Part shown: positions 1 through 7,097 of the stretch, in pieces | Position numbering within the stretch: the first letter of the stretch is position 1 | Layout of the letters: each line of letters starts with the position of its first letter | Assembly (NCBI GenBank): GCA_012518395.1 | Contig: JAAYSJ010000049.1 | Coordinates: 1-38,221, forward strand | Direction of reading: 5' to 3' | Length of the DNA: 38,221 bases | Source of the DNA: Clostridiales bacterium | GTDB lineage: Bacteria; Bacillota; Clostridia; Caldicoprobacterales; UBA3941 | Program-made: the position numbers and the translations under genes | The notes under the pieces: generated by a model | Told to the model about the DNA's origin: nothing | The model's database searches: none | What the model saw: the letters and a program-made list of their open reading frames with translations, nothing else

Positions 1-461
1 CAATACTATAACAAAGAAGTCAAAATAGAAGAAACCACCATACCATATGATACAGTCTTTGTGATTACCAATTTTATCTCCGTATCAATTGACGAGAACC
101 TTATTGATTATATTCATAACAGCGTTGATGATGAAGGGAATTCCACGTATATCTATGATTTTTATCTATGTGGGGACGAGGTAGTATTTATTCACAATAT
201 CGATATGGTTTGATTTACTTACTAATAGATGAGCCGCCGGAGATTCAGGATCCCAAGCTTGTCCGGCTATGGGACGACATGCTTACGATAAAATCGGAGT
301 CGGTGTACATTTTAGAAAGCCGGAGAGCAGCACACAAAGATAGTGGGGTTTATGAGCGTGCTTCTTATAAGACAACATCGCTGTGCAAGTTTGGGGATCT
401 TTACTTAACATGGTACAGTAATCACCCGATTATGGGATCCCCCATCGATAGCAAAGTATGA
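1..461 (+). pseudogene. Unrecognised gene, 5'-truncated by the window edge and apparently frameshifted
   Basis: An open frame enters from the left edge in frame 1 and stops at a TGA at 211-213. Translation continues meaningfully in frame 3 up to a TGA at 459-461, where the sequence is rich in ordinary, non-repetitive residues (for example the stretch around DEPPEIQDPKLVRLWDD). The simplest reading is one gene interrupted by a frameshift near 190-215. Two short separate genes are possible but the second would lack a convincing ribosome binding site. I do not recognise the family and see no membrane segment or catalytic motif. It ends only 16 bases before the left end of the IS4-like element, so it may have been damaged or displaced by that insertion. 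Confidence 0.4.
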
Positions 462-476
462 ATAATACACATTATT

Positions 477-504
477 TCAGTAGTGTTGCATAAAATGTTC
501 CTTG
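477..504 (+). repeat. Outer part of the left terminal inverted repeat of the IS4-like element
   Basis: These 28 bases begin TCAGTAGTGTTGCATAA and are the reverse complement of 2707-2734 with two mismatches. The remaining 11 bases of the repeat (GAAAGTCAATA) are found about 1.1 kb away at 1601-1611, on the far side of the IS110-like insertion. Confidence 0.85.
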
Positions 505-617
505 CTACGAAAATGAGTCACCTGCACCTTGAAAATTGAAGATTAGAAGTAAAATAGCATACAGCAAACAAAGGCAAGAAGAATCCTGTCTTAAAAGAAA
601 GGGTAGAAAAAGCAAAG

Positions 618-1353
618 TTATTTTTGCGGTGTTTCTATGTGGTACCCAAGTTGTTTCAGTTCAAATATATACCGGGATATTCGCTTTTGTTCACAATTTC
701 GGCGGCGCTGTTCAAAACAACGCTCATCATAAAAAGTGCCGGATTTAAGCATCGTATAAATGATGACCAACAGCTTTCTTGCCAAAGCGATGATCGCCTT
801 TTTAGCACCTTTATTTTGTTTTAGCCGCCAGTACCATGAAGAAAGGTAAGTATTTCGCTTCCCCGCAATAACCCATGCCACCTCACAGAGGATACTTTTG
901 ATATATGGGTTGCCTTTGGTCACCGAAGTTCGTTTTTTTTCCTGCACTTTCGTTATTGCCAGGGCTAAGTCCCGCCCATGAGCAAATATGCTCCGCAGTT
1001 TTAAATCGGCTCATATCCACACCGATTTCAGCGATAATAGAAGCCGCTGCCGTACCTGCAATGCCGGGTATGCTGCAAAGGAGGGTCATTTCGGATGAAA
1101 ACTCTTCAACCTCTGCAGCAATGATGCTTTCAACCTCTATGGGTTGCCAGTAAATTCCGGTACTTTCCATGGCTACATAGTGGCAATCAAGTAATACAAG
1201 CCAGTCTTTTAGCGCTTGCATATCAGGAATAAGGGTACTGAACTCCCGAATTTCACTTGTGGCCGTCTTGTTGACAGGGCCGTCCAATACGCATGCTACA
1301 ATGGTATCTTTATGGACATCAAGGCCGCAGCAACGTTCCAATAAATCGTTCAT
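618..1353 (-). pseudogene. IS110-family transposase remnant, internal deletion plus frameshift
   Basis: IS110 transposases (usually about 350-420 residues) are DEDD/serine recombinases guided by a bridge RNA. The start is taken at the ATG at 1353 because GGGAG precedes it by about eight bases. The N-terminal part shows GLDVHKD and AMESTGIYW, the first acidic residues of the DEDD domain. The sequence then jumps directly to LLCSIPGIAGT and GLSPGNNESAGKK, the C-terminal Transposase_20 domain with its serine region, so roughly 150 residues carrying the remaining catalytic aspartates are missing. Near 905-947 the frame shifts; the new frame carries the normal tail (KGNPYIKSILCEVAW, ending at 618). 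The protein cannot be active. Confidence 0.85.
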
Positions 1354-1368
1354 TCTACCAACTCCCAA

Positions 1369-1597
1369 GATAAAATATAGCAGGGGGATTGCCCGAGATT
1401 ATCTGAATTTTGCTACGCGTGCTATCCACTTAATTCGTGGTGCTACAATCTGCTGTGCTCTTAGGCAATGCGTCTACGTTGGAATACGGGGTGCAAATCC
1501 ACCAAAGGTTCTACAGACTTATCCTGCCGTTTCCATTATACTACAAGCGAGTCGTTATATCATTTTCATTTGCGGCTGTGACCGCAATCATGGGACG
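1369..1597 (-). other. Non-coding left end of the IS110-like element, possible bridge-RNA remnant
   Basis: This 229-base stretch upstream of the IS110 transposase has no coding signal on either strand. IS110 elements of this layout are known to make a structured bridge RNA from this position. On the minus strand a TATAAT lies within TAGTATAATGG near 1530-1540, a plausible -10 box. I did not fold the sequence and could not identify guide loops by eye. Confidence 0.35.
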
Positions 1598-1666
1598 TTG
1601 GAAAGTCAATAGTAAAACTATGATGGGGCAATTTACATCTTTAGGGTAATAGTGACAATGTGAAAA

Positions 1667-2582
1667 TCAAAAGAAGCACCCACCTAATGCCAAGATGTTT
1701 AGTTTTAAAAATAAGTCATAAACGGTGAAAACGATGTCCTTAACCCCATACTCCGAAATAAGTTTTTTATAAGTCCTTTTCCAGTTAAATCGTCTTGGTG
1801 TACCCTTTAACCTTGTTGGCTTTAAAGTCTCCGTTAAAAACGTAAGGGGGTTCCATAAGCCATTGGCTATAAGTCTAACCATTTTCAGAAAGTTATATTT
1901 CGGGTTCAGTTTCATGTGCAGTAATTTCAGCACGCAGTATAGGATTAGGGCGGCATATATTTGGTTGAGTACTGCATTAAAAGTCGTATTCTTCATAGTC
2001 TGTATATCCGCGGTCAAAAATATAGGTTATACCAGGGCTGGTAACAAACGAATCCATTCTGTATCTATCATGAACCTTACCATCGGTTACTACTATTTTC
2101 TCAGGGCAATCACTAACCAGATCTATGAGGGTATGCATTTTTACTGCCCCAACGGCTTTGCGATAGTGGGTCCAGGGAAAGAGGTTTAGACATACTCTAA
2201 TTAGGGTGGCATCCAGAATCTTAAGATTGCCCCATGCCGATGGAATATCCCTGATACCTTGACACTGGGTAACCCGGGAAACAATGGCCTGAAACATTTG
2301 TTCAAACACTTTGGGGTCGCGATCACTATTTTTGCGAGATATCTGGGAATAGCTAATGGTGTCAGTATACTTCTTAAGATTATGATCCGCTTCTATTGCG
2401 CTTTCAATATCCCTAAGACTCCTTTTCCCCTTTAAGTGGGCGTACATTAGGACGTACAAGTGCCTTAGGGCAGTAAACTTCTTAGCCCCTTGATCAGTAT
2501 TGGTGTCTTCTACAATACTTTCTAGGTTTTTCATCGGCAAAAGGTCTTTCAATGCTTCAAATACTGTGTTAAAATCATTCAT
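1667..2582 (-). pseudogene. IS4-family (DUF4372-DDE) transposase remnant, internal deletion plus frameshift
   Basis: The first 201 codons from the ATG at 2582 give the N-terminal domain (FTALRHLYVLMYAHLKGK), the SYSQISRKN segment, the first catalytic aspartate in WGNLKILDATL (about residue 124) and the second in YIFDRGYTDYEEYD (about residue 190). Reading stops at 1977. The C-terminal segment NAVLNQIYAALILYCVLKLL follows at once in another frame and runs to 1667. In intact relatives about 120 residues separate these segments and include the catalytic glutamate, so this gene lost that block and changed frame. It is a dead transposase. Confidence 0.85.
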
Positions 2583-2695
2583 GTTGATCTCCCCTTGTTG
2601 ATTGATGTGGGTGATTGGATCTCCCTCACTGGTATTAACAAGGAGTTTTCTTATATATCAACAGGAAAATACTTGAAGCATAGACACATATTATA

Positions 2696-2734
2696 TATTG
2701 ACTTTCCAAGGATCACTTTATGCAACACTACTGA
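2696..2734 (-). repeat. Right terminal inverted repeat of the IS4-like element
   Basis: This 39-base repeat starts TATTGACTTTCCAAGG and ends TGCAACACTACTGA. It lies about 110 bases upstream of the transposase start at 2582. Within it TTGACT followed by other bases could serve as an outward or inward promoter half, but I see no matching -10 element. Confidence 0.85.
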
Positions 2735-2828
2735 CCTCAATTATGTTTAAATTTCGCCTTCCACCTTCTTGATTGTTTTACCAAATCAGAATTCTTTTAT
2801 AGATTTTTAGCTTAAGGGTAATTTGCGC

Positions 2829-2861
2829 TTGACTTAAATCTGTATCATATATATAATACAG
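2829..2861 (+). promoter_or_regulatory. Promoter and palindromic operator of the gntR-like gene
   Basis: TTGACT at 2829-2834 and TATAAT at 2852-2857 are separated by 17 bases, a near-consensus sigma-A promoter. An inverted repeat CTGTAT (2840-2845) / ATACAG (2856-2861) straddles the -10 box. GntR regulators of the YtrA group commonly bind such palindromes at their own promoters, so autoregulation is a reasonable inference. The transcript would start near 2865, leaving a very short leader. Confidence 0.75.
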
Positions 2862-2879
2862 ATTAGCGAGGTGGTATGC

Positions 2880-3260
2880 TTGCTGGATTTTTCTGATCTG
2901 AAGTTAAATAATCTTGAACCTGTATATCTGCAGCTTATTTTATTTGTAAAACGCAGTTTGCTTAGCGGTACAGTGAAAAATGGTGAAACCCTACCTTCCC
3001 GCCGGGGGCTTGCGGCACAATTGGGTATCAATCCAAATACTGTACAAAAAGCTTATAAACTCATGGAGGACGAAGGTTTTGTGGTAACTCCCCGGAATGC
3101 AGCCTCTATAATCCATACCACACCTGATTTACTTGAACGGATTAGTGAAGAACTTGAACGTGAATTCATACAGGGCTTTTTGAAACAAGCCCATGCCAAC
3201 GGTCTTGGCTATAAACGTGTTATTGAACTTATCAGTCAATATTGGGAGGGAAATGTATGA
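2880..3260 (+). CDS. GntR-family transcriptional regulator, YtrA type
   Basis: This 126-residue protein has an N-terminal winged helix: EPVYLQL, then LPSRRGLAAQLGINPNTVQKAYKLMEDEGFV, the classical GntR recognition helix and wing, at about residues 10-75. The tail is only about 50 residues and lacks a FadR/HutC effector domain, which is the YtrA signature; such regulators repress linked ABC transporters. I prefer the TTG start at 2880 because GAGGTGG (2868-2874) lies five bases upstream; a GTG at 2871 would overlap that site. It is co-transcribed with the following permease, with the stop and start overlapping as ATGA. The promoter at 2829-2861 carries a palindrome that is probably its operator. 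The transporter it should control is broken, so it may now be without a target here. Confidence 0.85.
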   Translation: MLDFSDLKLNNLEPVYLQLILFVKRSLLSGTVKNGETLPSRRGLAAQLGINPNTVQKAYKLMEDEGFVVTPRNAASIIHTTPDLLERISEELEREFIQGFLKQAHANGLGYKRVIELISQYWEGNV

Positions 3261-3965
3261 ATCATATGATACAGAACGGCTATAGTAAGCTTGCTAAAAG
3301 GCTTTTTATGCTTGTAATTAAACGCATCTTCTTATTGTGCGCCCTATTGTTTGCACTGACGTTCATATTGCTACTTGTCAGTATCGGTGAAATGAATTTC
3401 ACAAAAACCTACGAATCACTAATCGAGTGCGCGGGAATTCGGTATATTTTTCTTGCCGCAATCGCTTTCTGGATGATGTCCGAGGCAGTGAGCATCTATA
3501 CCGAAAATTTCCGCAACAGCGGTATTTACACCATGATGATGCTGCCCACCCCAAGACGGAACGTCTTTCTGGCCTATTGTACCCGTGGCGTTGTGTGTAT
3601 GCTGATGCTTTGGACAGTGCAAACCCTTGCGCTGCTCGCGGCATATGAGCCGGTCACTGCACTATCCAAAAACGCGGCGGCGCCCTTCGCCGAGGCTAAC
3701 GAAATGATACTCCCTTTTAATACAGTACGCACAAACGGACTGTTTCTTGCCGTAATCCGTAGCGATCTGTTCCGCATCCTGCTGCCGCAAAGCGTGCCGG
3801 AGGCAATAAGCTCCCTGCTGGCACTGCTGGCCGCCGGCTGCCTGCCTGCGCTCATGCTGACGGGAGGACTACGGCACACAACCACATCACGGAGCGTTTT
3901 TGCGGGTTGTGCTGCTGTCTGTGTGCTTTGGGCGCTGGGCTGTCGGTTCGGCAGCGTAATGGCGG
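3257..3965 (+). pseudogene. ABC transporter permease, 3' end lost by deletion
   Basis: The frame starts at the ATG at 3257, overlapping the gntR stop codon, with GGGAGGG just upstream. It encodes about 235 recognisable residues with hydrophobic segments near residues 20-45, 65-80, 110-130, 180-205 and 215-230, fitting the membrane subunit of a YtrCD-like or ABC-2 exporter. After about position 3950 the frame runs into sequence that in another frame is clearly ABC ATPase, so its translation there is meaningless and ends at 4165. Base composition from about 3430 onward is much richer in GC than the neighbourhood, pointing to acquisition from another source. I conclude that the distal permease and the proximal ATPase were lost in one deletion. 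Confidence 0.7.
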
Positions 3966-4521
3966 GCGCGGTACCGTCACTTTGGATGGGCAGAAGGGTG
4001 AGCAGATTCGCGGGAGGCTTGCCTACATCAGCGGCGAGGGTGCTTCCTTCGGCAGTTTCACGACTGAGCAGACAGGCGAATTTCTTGCCGAATTCTATCC
4101 GCGTTTCGACCGCAAACGCTATGAAGCGTTGCTTCGTTTTTTTGAGCTGTCGGGACAACCGGTGAGAAGCATGTCCACCGGCGAGCGCGCCAAAGCGGAA
4201 CTGTCCGCAGGCGTTTCCCTTGGAGTTGACTATATTCTGATGGATGAGCCCTTTTCGGGCAAGGATATTTTTACGCGCCGAGACTTTCTGAAAATTATGG
4301 CGGGGGGACTGCGTGAGAATGAGACCATTCTTATAAGCACACATCTCATAGACGATATAGAACATCTTATTGACCGCGTCTTAGTGCTGCATGATGGAAA
4401 GCTGGCAGAAGACATGGAAATAGATACGCTTCACCAAAACGGTGGTTCACTGGTAAGCCTCCTTCAAAACGTAACCGGATACGACGATCATCGTATTTTT
4501 GAACTTTTTGATCAAGATTAG
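3950..4521 (+). pseudogene. ABC transporter ATP-binding protein, 5' end and Walker A lost
   Basis: From GTVTLDGQ at 3970 the frame reads as the distal three quarters of an ABC ATPase: RLAYISGEGASFGSFT (Q-loop region), the signature segment SMSTGERAKAEL, Walker B YILMDEPFSGKD, and the H-loop ISTHLIDDIEHLIDRVL. Nothing upstream in this frame resembles a Walker A motif; the sequence there belongs to the permease in a different frame. The product, if made, could not bind ATP normally. Together with the permease remnant it forms the relic of a GntR-linked export operon. GC content is high like the permease. Confidence 0.75.
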
Positions 4522-4564
4522 TCTTTTATTCTAAGATTTTTGCACCAGGATGGTGTATATCCCA

Positions 4565-4640
4565 TGGTGGAGATAAGGGGATTTGAACCCCTGACCTCTT
4601 GCATGCGAAGCAAGCGCTCTCCCAACTGAGCTATACCCCC
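4565..4640 (-). tRNA. tRNA-Ala, anticodon CGC
   Basis: The minus strand folds as a complete cloverleaf: acceptor GGGGGTA/TATCTCC with a G3-U70 pair (the alanine identity element), D stem GCTC/GAGC, anticodon stem CTTGC/GCAAG with loop TTCGCAT, and T arm AGGGG-TTCAAAT-CCCCT. CCA is encoded. The tRNA reads GCG codons. Confidence 0.93.
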
Positions 4641-4645
4641 ATAAA

Positions 4646-4722
4646 TGGTGGGGAATATTGGATTCGAACCAACGACCTCTACGATGTGAGCGTAGCACTC
4701 TAACCTGCTGAGCTAATTCCCC
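4646..4722 (-). tRNA. tRNA-Val, anticodon CAC
   Basis: On the minus strand the acceptor stem is GGGGAAT/ATTCCCC, the anticodon stem CTACG/CGTAG with loop CTCACAT, and the T arm GTTGG-TTCGAAT-CCAAT. CCA is encoded. It precedes tRNA-Ala by five bases and they are probably one transcript. The tRNA reads GUG codons. Confidence 0.93.
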
Positions 4723-4872
4723 GTTTCTTTGTTTTATAATCCCATTATAAAACCAGCCTTCCTAAATATCAAGCAAGAAATTTAGGATTTGGATTGGTTT
4801 TTTGTCATAATAACCGGGATTCGAGGGCAAACTAACTATCAATTACAATAATAATAGTAAAGGGATGAGCTT

Positions 4873-5178
4873 ATGGAAAAGAACGTAGGTACCTTAGATG
4901 CCAATGCCCGTTTATTTATAGGCTTTTCACTGCTGGGTATAGGCATTATTAAATCGTCTAAACTTTTAACCTCTTTAGGGGCCGCTAAAATAGCTATCGG
5001 GATTAGCAAGTTCTGCCCTATGTTATATGCATTAAAGCTTTCAACTGTAGATCAGGATGAATATCTAGGGAAGTTCTTGAAAAAAGTCCCCGAATTTGCA
5101 GAAAAGGCTGCCGAGGATTTGGGTTTGGAACATACAGCCGAAAAAGTAACCGAGAGCCTTGGGCTGGATCCAAAATAA
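4873..5178 (+). CDS. Small DUF2892 (YgaP-like) membrane protein
   Basis: This 101-residue protein begins KNVGTLDANARLFIGFSLLGIGI, the pattern of the DUF2892 family also found as the membrane domain of YgaP rhodaneses: a short amphipathic lead and two hydrophobic segments (about residues 14-30 and 36-52) with a CP pair near residue 48. The C-terminal half is a charged helical tail (KKVPEFAEKAAEDLG) that is not part of the core domain. The molecular function of the family is unknown. It stands alone between the tRNA genes and yhaM and is followed by a strong terminator. The ATG at 4873 is preceded by AAAGGGATGAG. Confidence 0.75.
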   Translation: MEKNVGTLDANARLFIGFSLLGIGIIKSSKLLTSLGAAKIAIGISKFCPMLYALKLSTVDQDEYLGKFLKKVPEFAEKAAEDLGLEHTAEKVTESLGLDPK

Positions 5179-5189
5179 TTAAGCATCGA

Positions 5190-5220
5190 AAAGGAAGGCA
5201 ACCGCCTTCCTTTCTTTATC
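5190..5220 (+). terminator. Intrinsic terminator of the DUF2892 gene
   Basis: AAAGGAAGGC (5190-5199) and GCCTTCCTTT (5204-5213) form a perfect 10-bp stem with an AACC loop, followed by CTTTATC. It begins 11 bases after the stop codon. The A-rich 5' flank means it could also work for the converging yhaM gene. Confidence 0.85.
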
Positions 5221-5282
5221 TAATTCTATGCTTCCTAATTTGGGCAGCATAATTGTTCTTTATGCAAAATGTACAGTTTATA

Positions 5283-6272
5283 TCATTTTTCTGCTTCCTT
5301 ATCCTTTTCTGCTTCATTTTCTTTGGCAATGTATTTATATAATTGCCTGTTATGTAATACCCATACTTTTTCGGAAAATTCTCCTGCCTTTAGGGCTTCC
5401 AATTCCTTATGCATATCGTACATCCTGGCATCTATTATATCCAGGTAGTGGAGGACCTCCCCCTCAGGAATCATAGGCCTTTTCGGGCTTCCGAATTCCG
5501 GCTCGTAATGATGAGCCAGCAGCATATGCTGAATCAAAATTATAAGTTCCGGGTCGGCGTTTACCTGCTTTCCTATCCTTTCCACAGTCTTGATACCTTG
5601 GATAATGTGGCCCAGCAACATTCCTTCCATTGTATAGCCCGATACCACTCCCAATTCATTGGCGTCCATTTCATTGACCTTCTCTAGGTCATGGAGTATC
5701 ACTCCACAGTATAATAGATCCCTATCTAAATGGGGGTAGATATCACATACCCTTTCAGCCAGAGACAACATGGTCAGGGTGTGGTATAGAAGACCTGAGC
5801 GTATTGAATGGTGATTCTTCATTGCAGCGGGATAATGCATAAGTTTTTCCTTTTTCTCATTCAAGGCACGGCTGACAATTTCTTTTATATCCCTGTTTTG
5901 TATCTTAATTATGTATTTAAGGATCCCGCCCAGCATATCCTCCGGTGCCACAGGGGCTACGGGGACAAAGTCCTGGGGGTTGATACCATCGGTACTATCC
6001 ACGAGCCTTATCCTATCCACCCTATACTGAAGCCTGCCCTGCCATTCCGTCACCATACCCCGGACTTTAACCAAAGTTCCTGCTGATAAAGTATCCCCTA
6101 ATTCCTTTTTATATTCCCACCATTTGGCATTGATATCTCCAGTTCTATCAGATAATATAAAATCCATATACTCGCTGTTAGTAGTGGTCATCCTAACGGT
6201 CGATGTTTTTACTATAAAAAACCCCTGGGCTATCTTCCCTACTTCAAAATCCTGTATTCTTATATTCTCCAT
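5283..6272 (-). CDS. yhaM: 3'-5' exoribonuclease YhaM
   Basis: The 329-residue protein has an OB-fold nucleic-acid binding domain at about residues 10-92 (FILSDRTGDINAKWW, VKVRGMVTEWQGRLQYRV) and an HD metal-dependent hydrolase domain at about 150-300, with SIRSGLLYHTLTM (His164) and VILHDLEK (His194-Asp195). This is the exact architecture and length (about 310-330 residues) of YhaM/Cbf1, a Mn-dependent 3'-5' exonuclease acting on RNA, and in part DNA, in Firmicutes. An AGGAGG site sits just upstream of the ATG at 6272. The C-terminus is a lysine/glutamate tail. It lies 60 bases downstream of queT on the same strand and could be co-transcribed with it. Confidence 0.92.
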   Translation of the reverse strand: MENIRIQDFEVGKIAQGFFIVKTSTVRMTTTNSEYMDFILSDRTGDINAKWWEYKKELGDTLSAGTLVKVRGMVTEWQGRLQYRVDRIRLVDSTDGINPQDFVPVAPVAPEDMLGGILKYIIKIQNRDIKEIVSRALNEKKEKLMHYPAAMKNHHSIRSGLLYHTLTMLSLAERVCDIYPHLDRDLLYCGVILHDLEKVNEMDANELGVVSGYTMEGMLLGHIIQGIKTVERIGKQVNADPELIILIQHMLLAHHYEPEFGSPKRPMIPEGEVLHYLDIIDARMYDMHKELEALKAGEFSEKVWVLHNRQLYKYIAKENEAEKDKEAEK

Positions 6273-6331
6273 TTATAACCTCCTGATCTAAAAGGCTAGA
6301 ATCCATATGGCCGCTTTACAATATGATATCA

Positions 6332-6805
6332 TCATTTAAATATTTTGTCTTTGTTCCTATTAAGAATCAATAACAGCGGATAGCCCAACCCATAACAAGC
6401 TACTGCCTGCCCCAAAGTAACCGTACCTACCGTCAACCAATAAGGCAGTCCCTGCGTAACATGAAGCACCCACCCTATAACAAATCCATTGATGATCACA
6501 GGAGGCAAAGGAACTAACCAAGACTTGGACATTTTCTGCGACAAAATTCCAGCTGCCAGAGAAGCCAGACTGCCAAAGATTATATCCATTAAATTTCCTC
6601 CAAAGATATTGGCTACTATACACCCTACAAAAAGTCCGGGTATAGCCGCAGGCGTAAACCAGGGCAGGATAGTAAGAGCCTCGGCTATTCTTACCTGAAT
6701 CTGCCCATAGCTTATAGGAGCCAAAAGTATCGTAATAACAGCGTAAACAGCGCCAATAATAGCCGCTGTTGTTATAAATCTGGTGTTTTTAAAGTTGATG
6801 CCCAT
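6332..6805 (-). CDS. queT: QueT-type queuosine-precursor ECF transporter S component
   Basis: The 157-residue membrane protein begins with RFITTAAIIGAVYAVITILLAPISYGQIQVRIAEAL, the conserved start of the QueT (DUF988) family of substrate-binding subunits of ECF vitamin transporters. About five hydrophobic helices are visible. QueT is proposed to bind a queuosine precursor such as preQ1 and to share the energy-coupling module encoded elsewhere; none of EcfA, EcfA' or EcfT is in this window. GGAGGAGA precedes the ATG at 6805. Many queT genes have a preQ1 riboswitch; I looked in the 100 bases upstream and saw none. Confidence 0.88.
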   Translation of the reverse strand: MGINFKNTRFITTAAIIGAVYAVITILLAPISYGQIQVRIAEALTILPWFTPAAIPGLFVGCIVANIFGGNLMDIIFGSLASLAAGILSQKMSKSWLVPLPPVIINGFVIGWVLHVTQGLPYWLTVGTVTLGQAVACYGLGYPLLLILNRNKDKIFK

Positions 6806-7097
6806 TGCTATTATCTCCTCCGTTGCATTCTATATTTGATTATGACATAAGTCTATTAACCGATCGGAAAGACCCTTCGCAAGCTCAGGATGACACAAAA
6901 ATAATCCAGGAGGACATTTAAAAACCCCGGGAGGACATAAACCACCCCCCGGGGTAAAGAAAAGTCCTTAGTTTTGTTTTGGGACAGGATGGTTACGAAC
7001 TGTCCTATTCTATTTTTGTACTTTATAATTCTCCTGGGATTTATAGACCATGAATATCCAAAGTCTGCCCGATCCATCAAGCCAAAGATGCAGTGAA
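6806..7097. other. Intergenic region between ileS and queT
   Basis: It contains the ileS terminator (6917-6960), a hairpin GGACAG/CTGTCC (6981-7006), and a stretch at about 6871-6896 that reads on the minus strand GTCATCCTGAGC followed by GCGAAGG, a pattern often seen as a dispersed intergenic repeat in Clostridia. A 74-codon open frame across it (6856-7080) has no coding character. Confidence 0.5.
6917..6960 (-). terminator. Intrinsic terminator of ileS
   Basis: On the minus strand ACCCCGGG (6955-6948) pairs with CCCGGGGT (6931-6924), extendable by further GC pairs, and is followed by TTTTTAAA. It lies about 140 bases beyond the ileS stop codon. Confidence 0.85.

Larger units (their letters stand above)
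505..1600 (-). mobile_element. Defective IS110-like element inserted into the IS4 terminal repeat
   Basis: The interval between the two halves of the split IS4 repeat contains an IS110-family transposase remnant on the minus strand and has no terminal inverted repeats of its own, as expected for IS110. A TTG shared by the left junction (502-504) and the right junction (1598-1600) makes the exact ends ambiguous by three bases. About 230 bases lie upstream of the transposase start (the left end of the element, 1354-1597) and about 115 bases downstream of its stop (505-617). The long left end is typical of the IS110 subgroup, whose left end encodes the bridge RNA. Confidence 0.75.
477..2734 (-). 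mobile_element. Defective IS4-like insertion sequence, itself interrupted by an IS110-like element
   Basis: The right end carries a 39-bp terminal inverted repeat (2696-2734). Its partner on the left is split: the outer 28 bases lie at 477-504 and the inner 11 at 1601-1611. Joined together, the left repeat matches the right one at 37 of 39 positions. The transposase is on the minus strand between them and is internally deleted and frameshifted. I could not see a target-site duplication: the bases outside 477 and 2734 do not match. Family assignment to the IS4/DDE group rests on the transposase sequence. The element cannot move on its own, but its ends could still be recognised by a relative elsewhere. 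Confidence 0.8.

Noticed and set aside
461-2745. A target-site duplication around the IS4-like element
   Set aside because: Bases before 477 and after 2734 do not form a direct repeat, so later rearrangement of one flank is likely.
3574-4365. A 263-codon open frame on the minus strand
   Set aside because: It lies opposite the ABC permease and ATPase remnants, is an artefact of their high GC content, and has no recognisable motif or ribosome binding site.
4530-4562. A terminator after the tRNA genes (CACCA/TGGTG hairpin)
   Set aside because: The stem is only five pairs and is not followed by a T run on the minus strand.
6806-6900. A preQ1 riboswitch before queT
   Set aside because: Neither the class I core nor the class II pattern is visible in the upstream 100 bases.
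6856-7080. A 74-codon open frame on the minus strand between ileS and queT
   Set aside because: It spans the ileS terminator and a hairpin and has no coding character.
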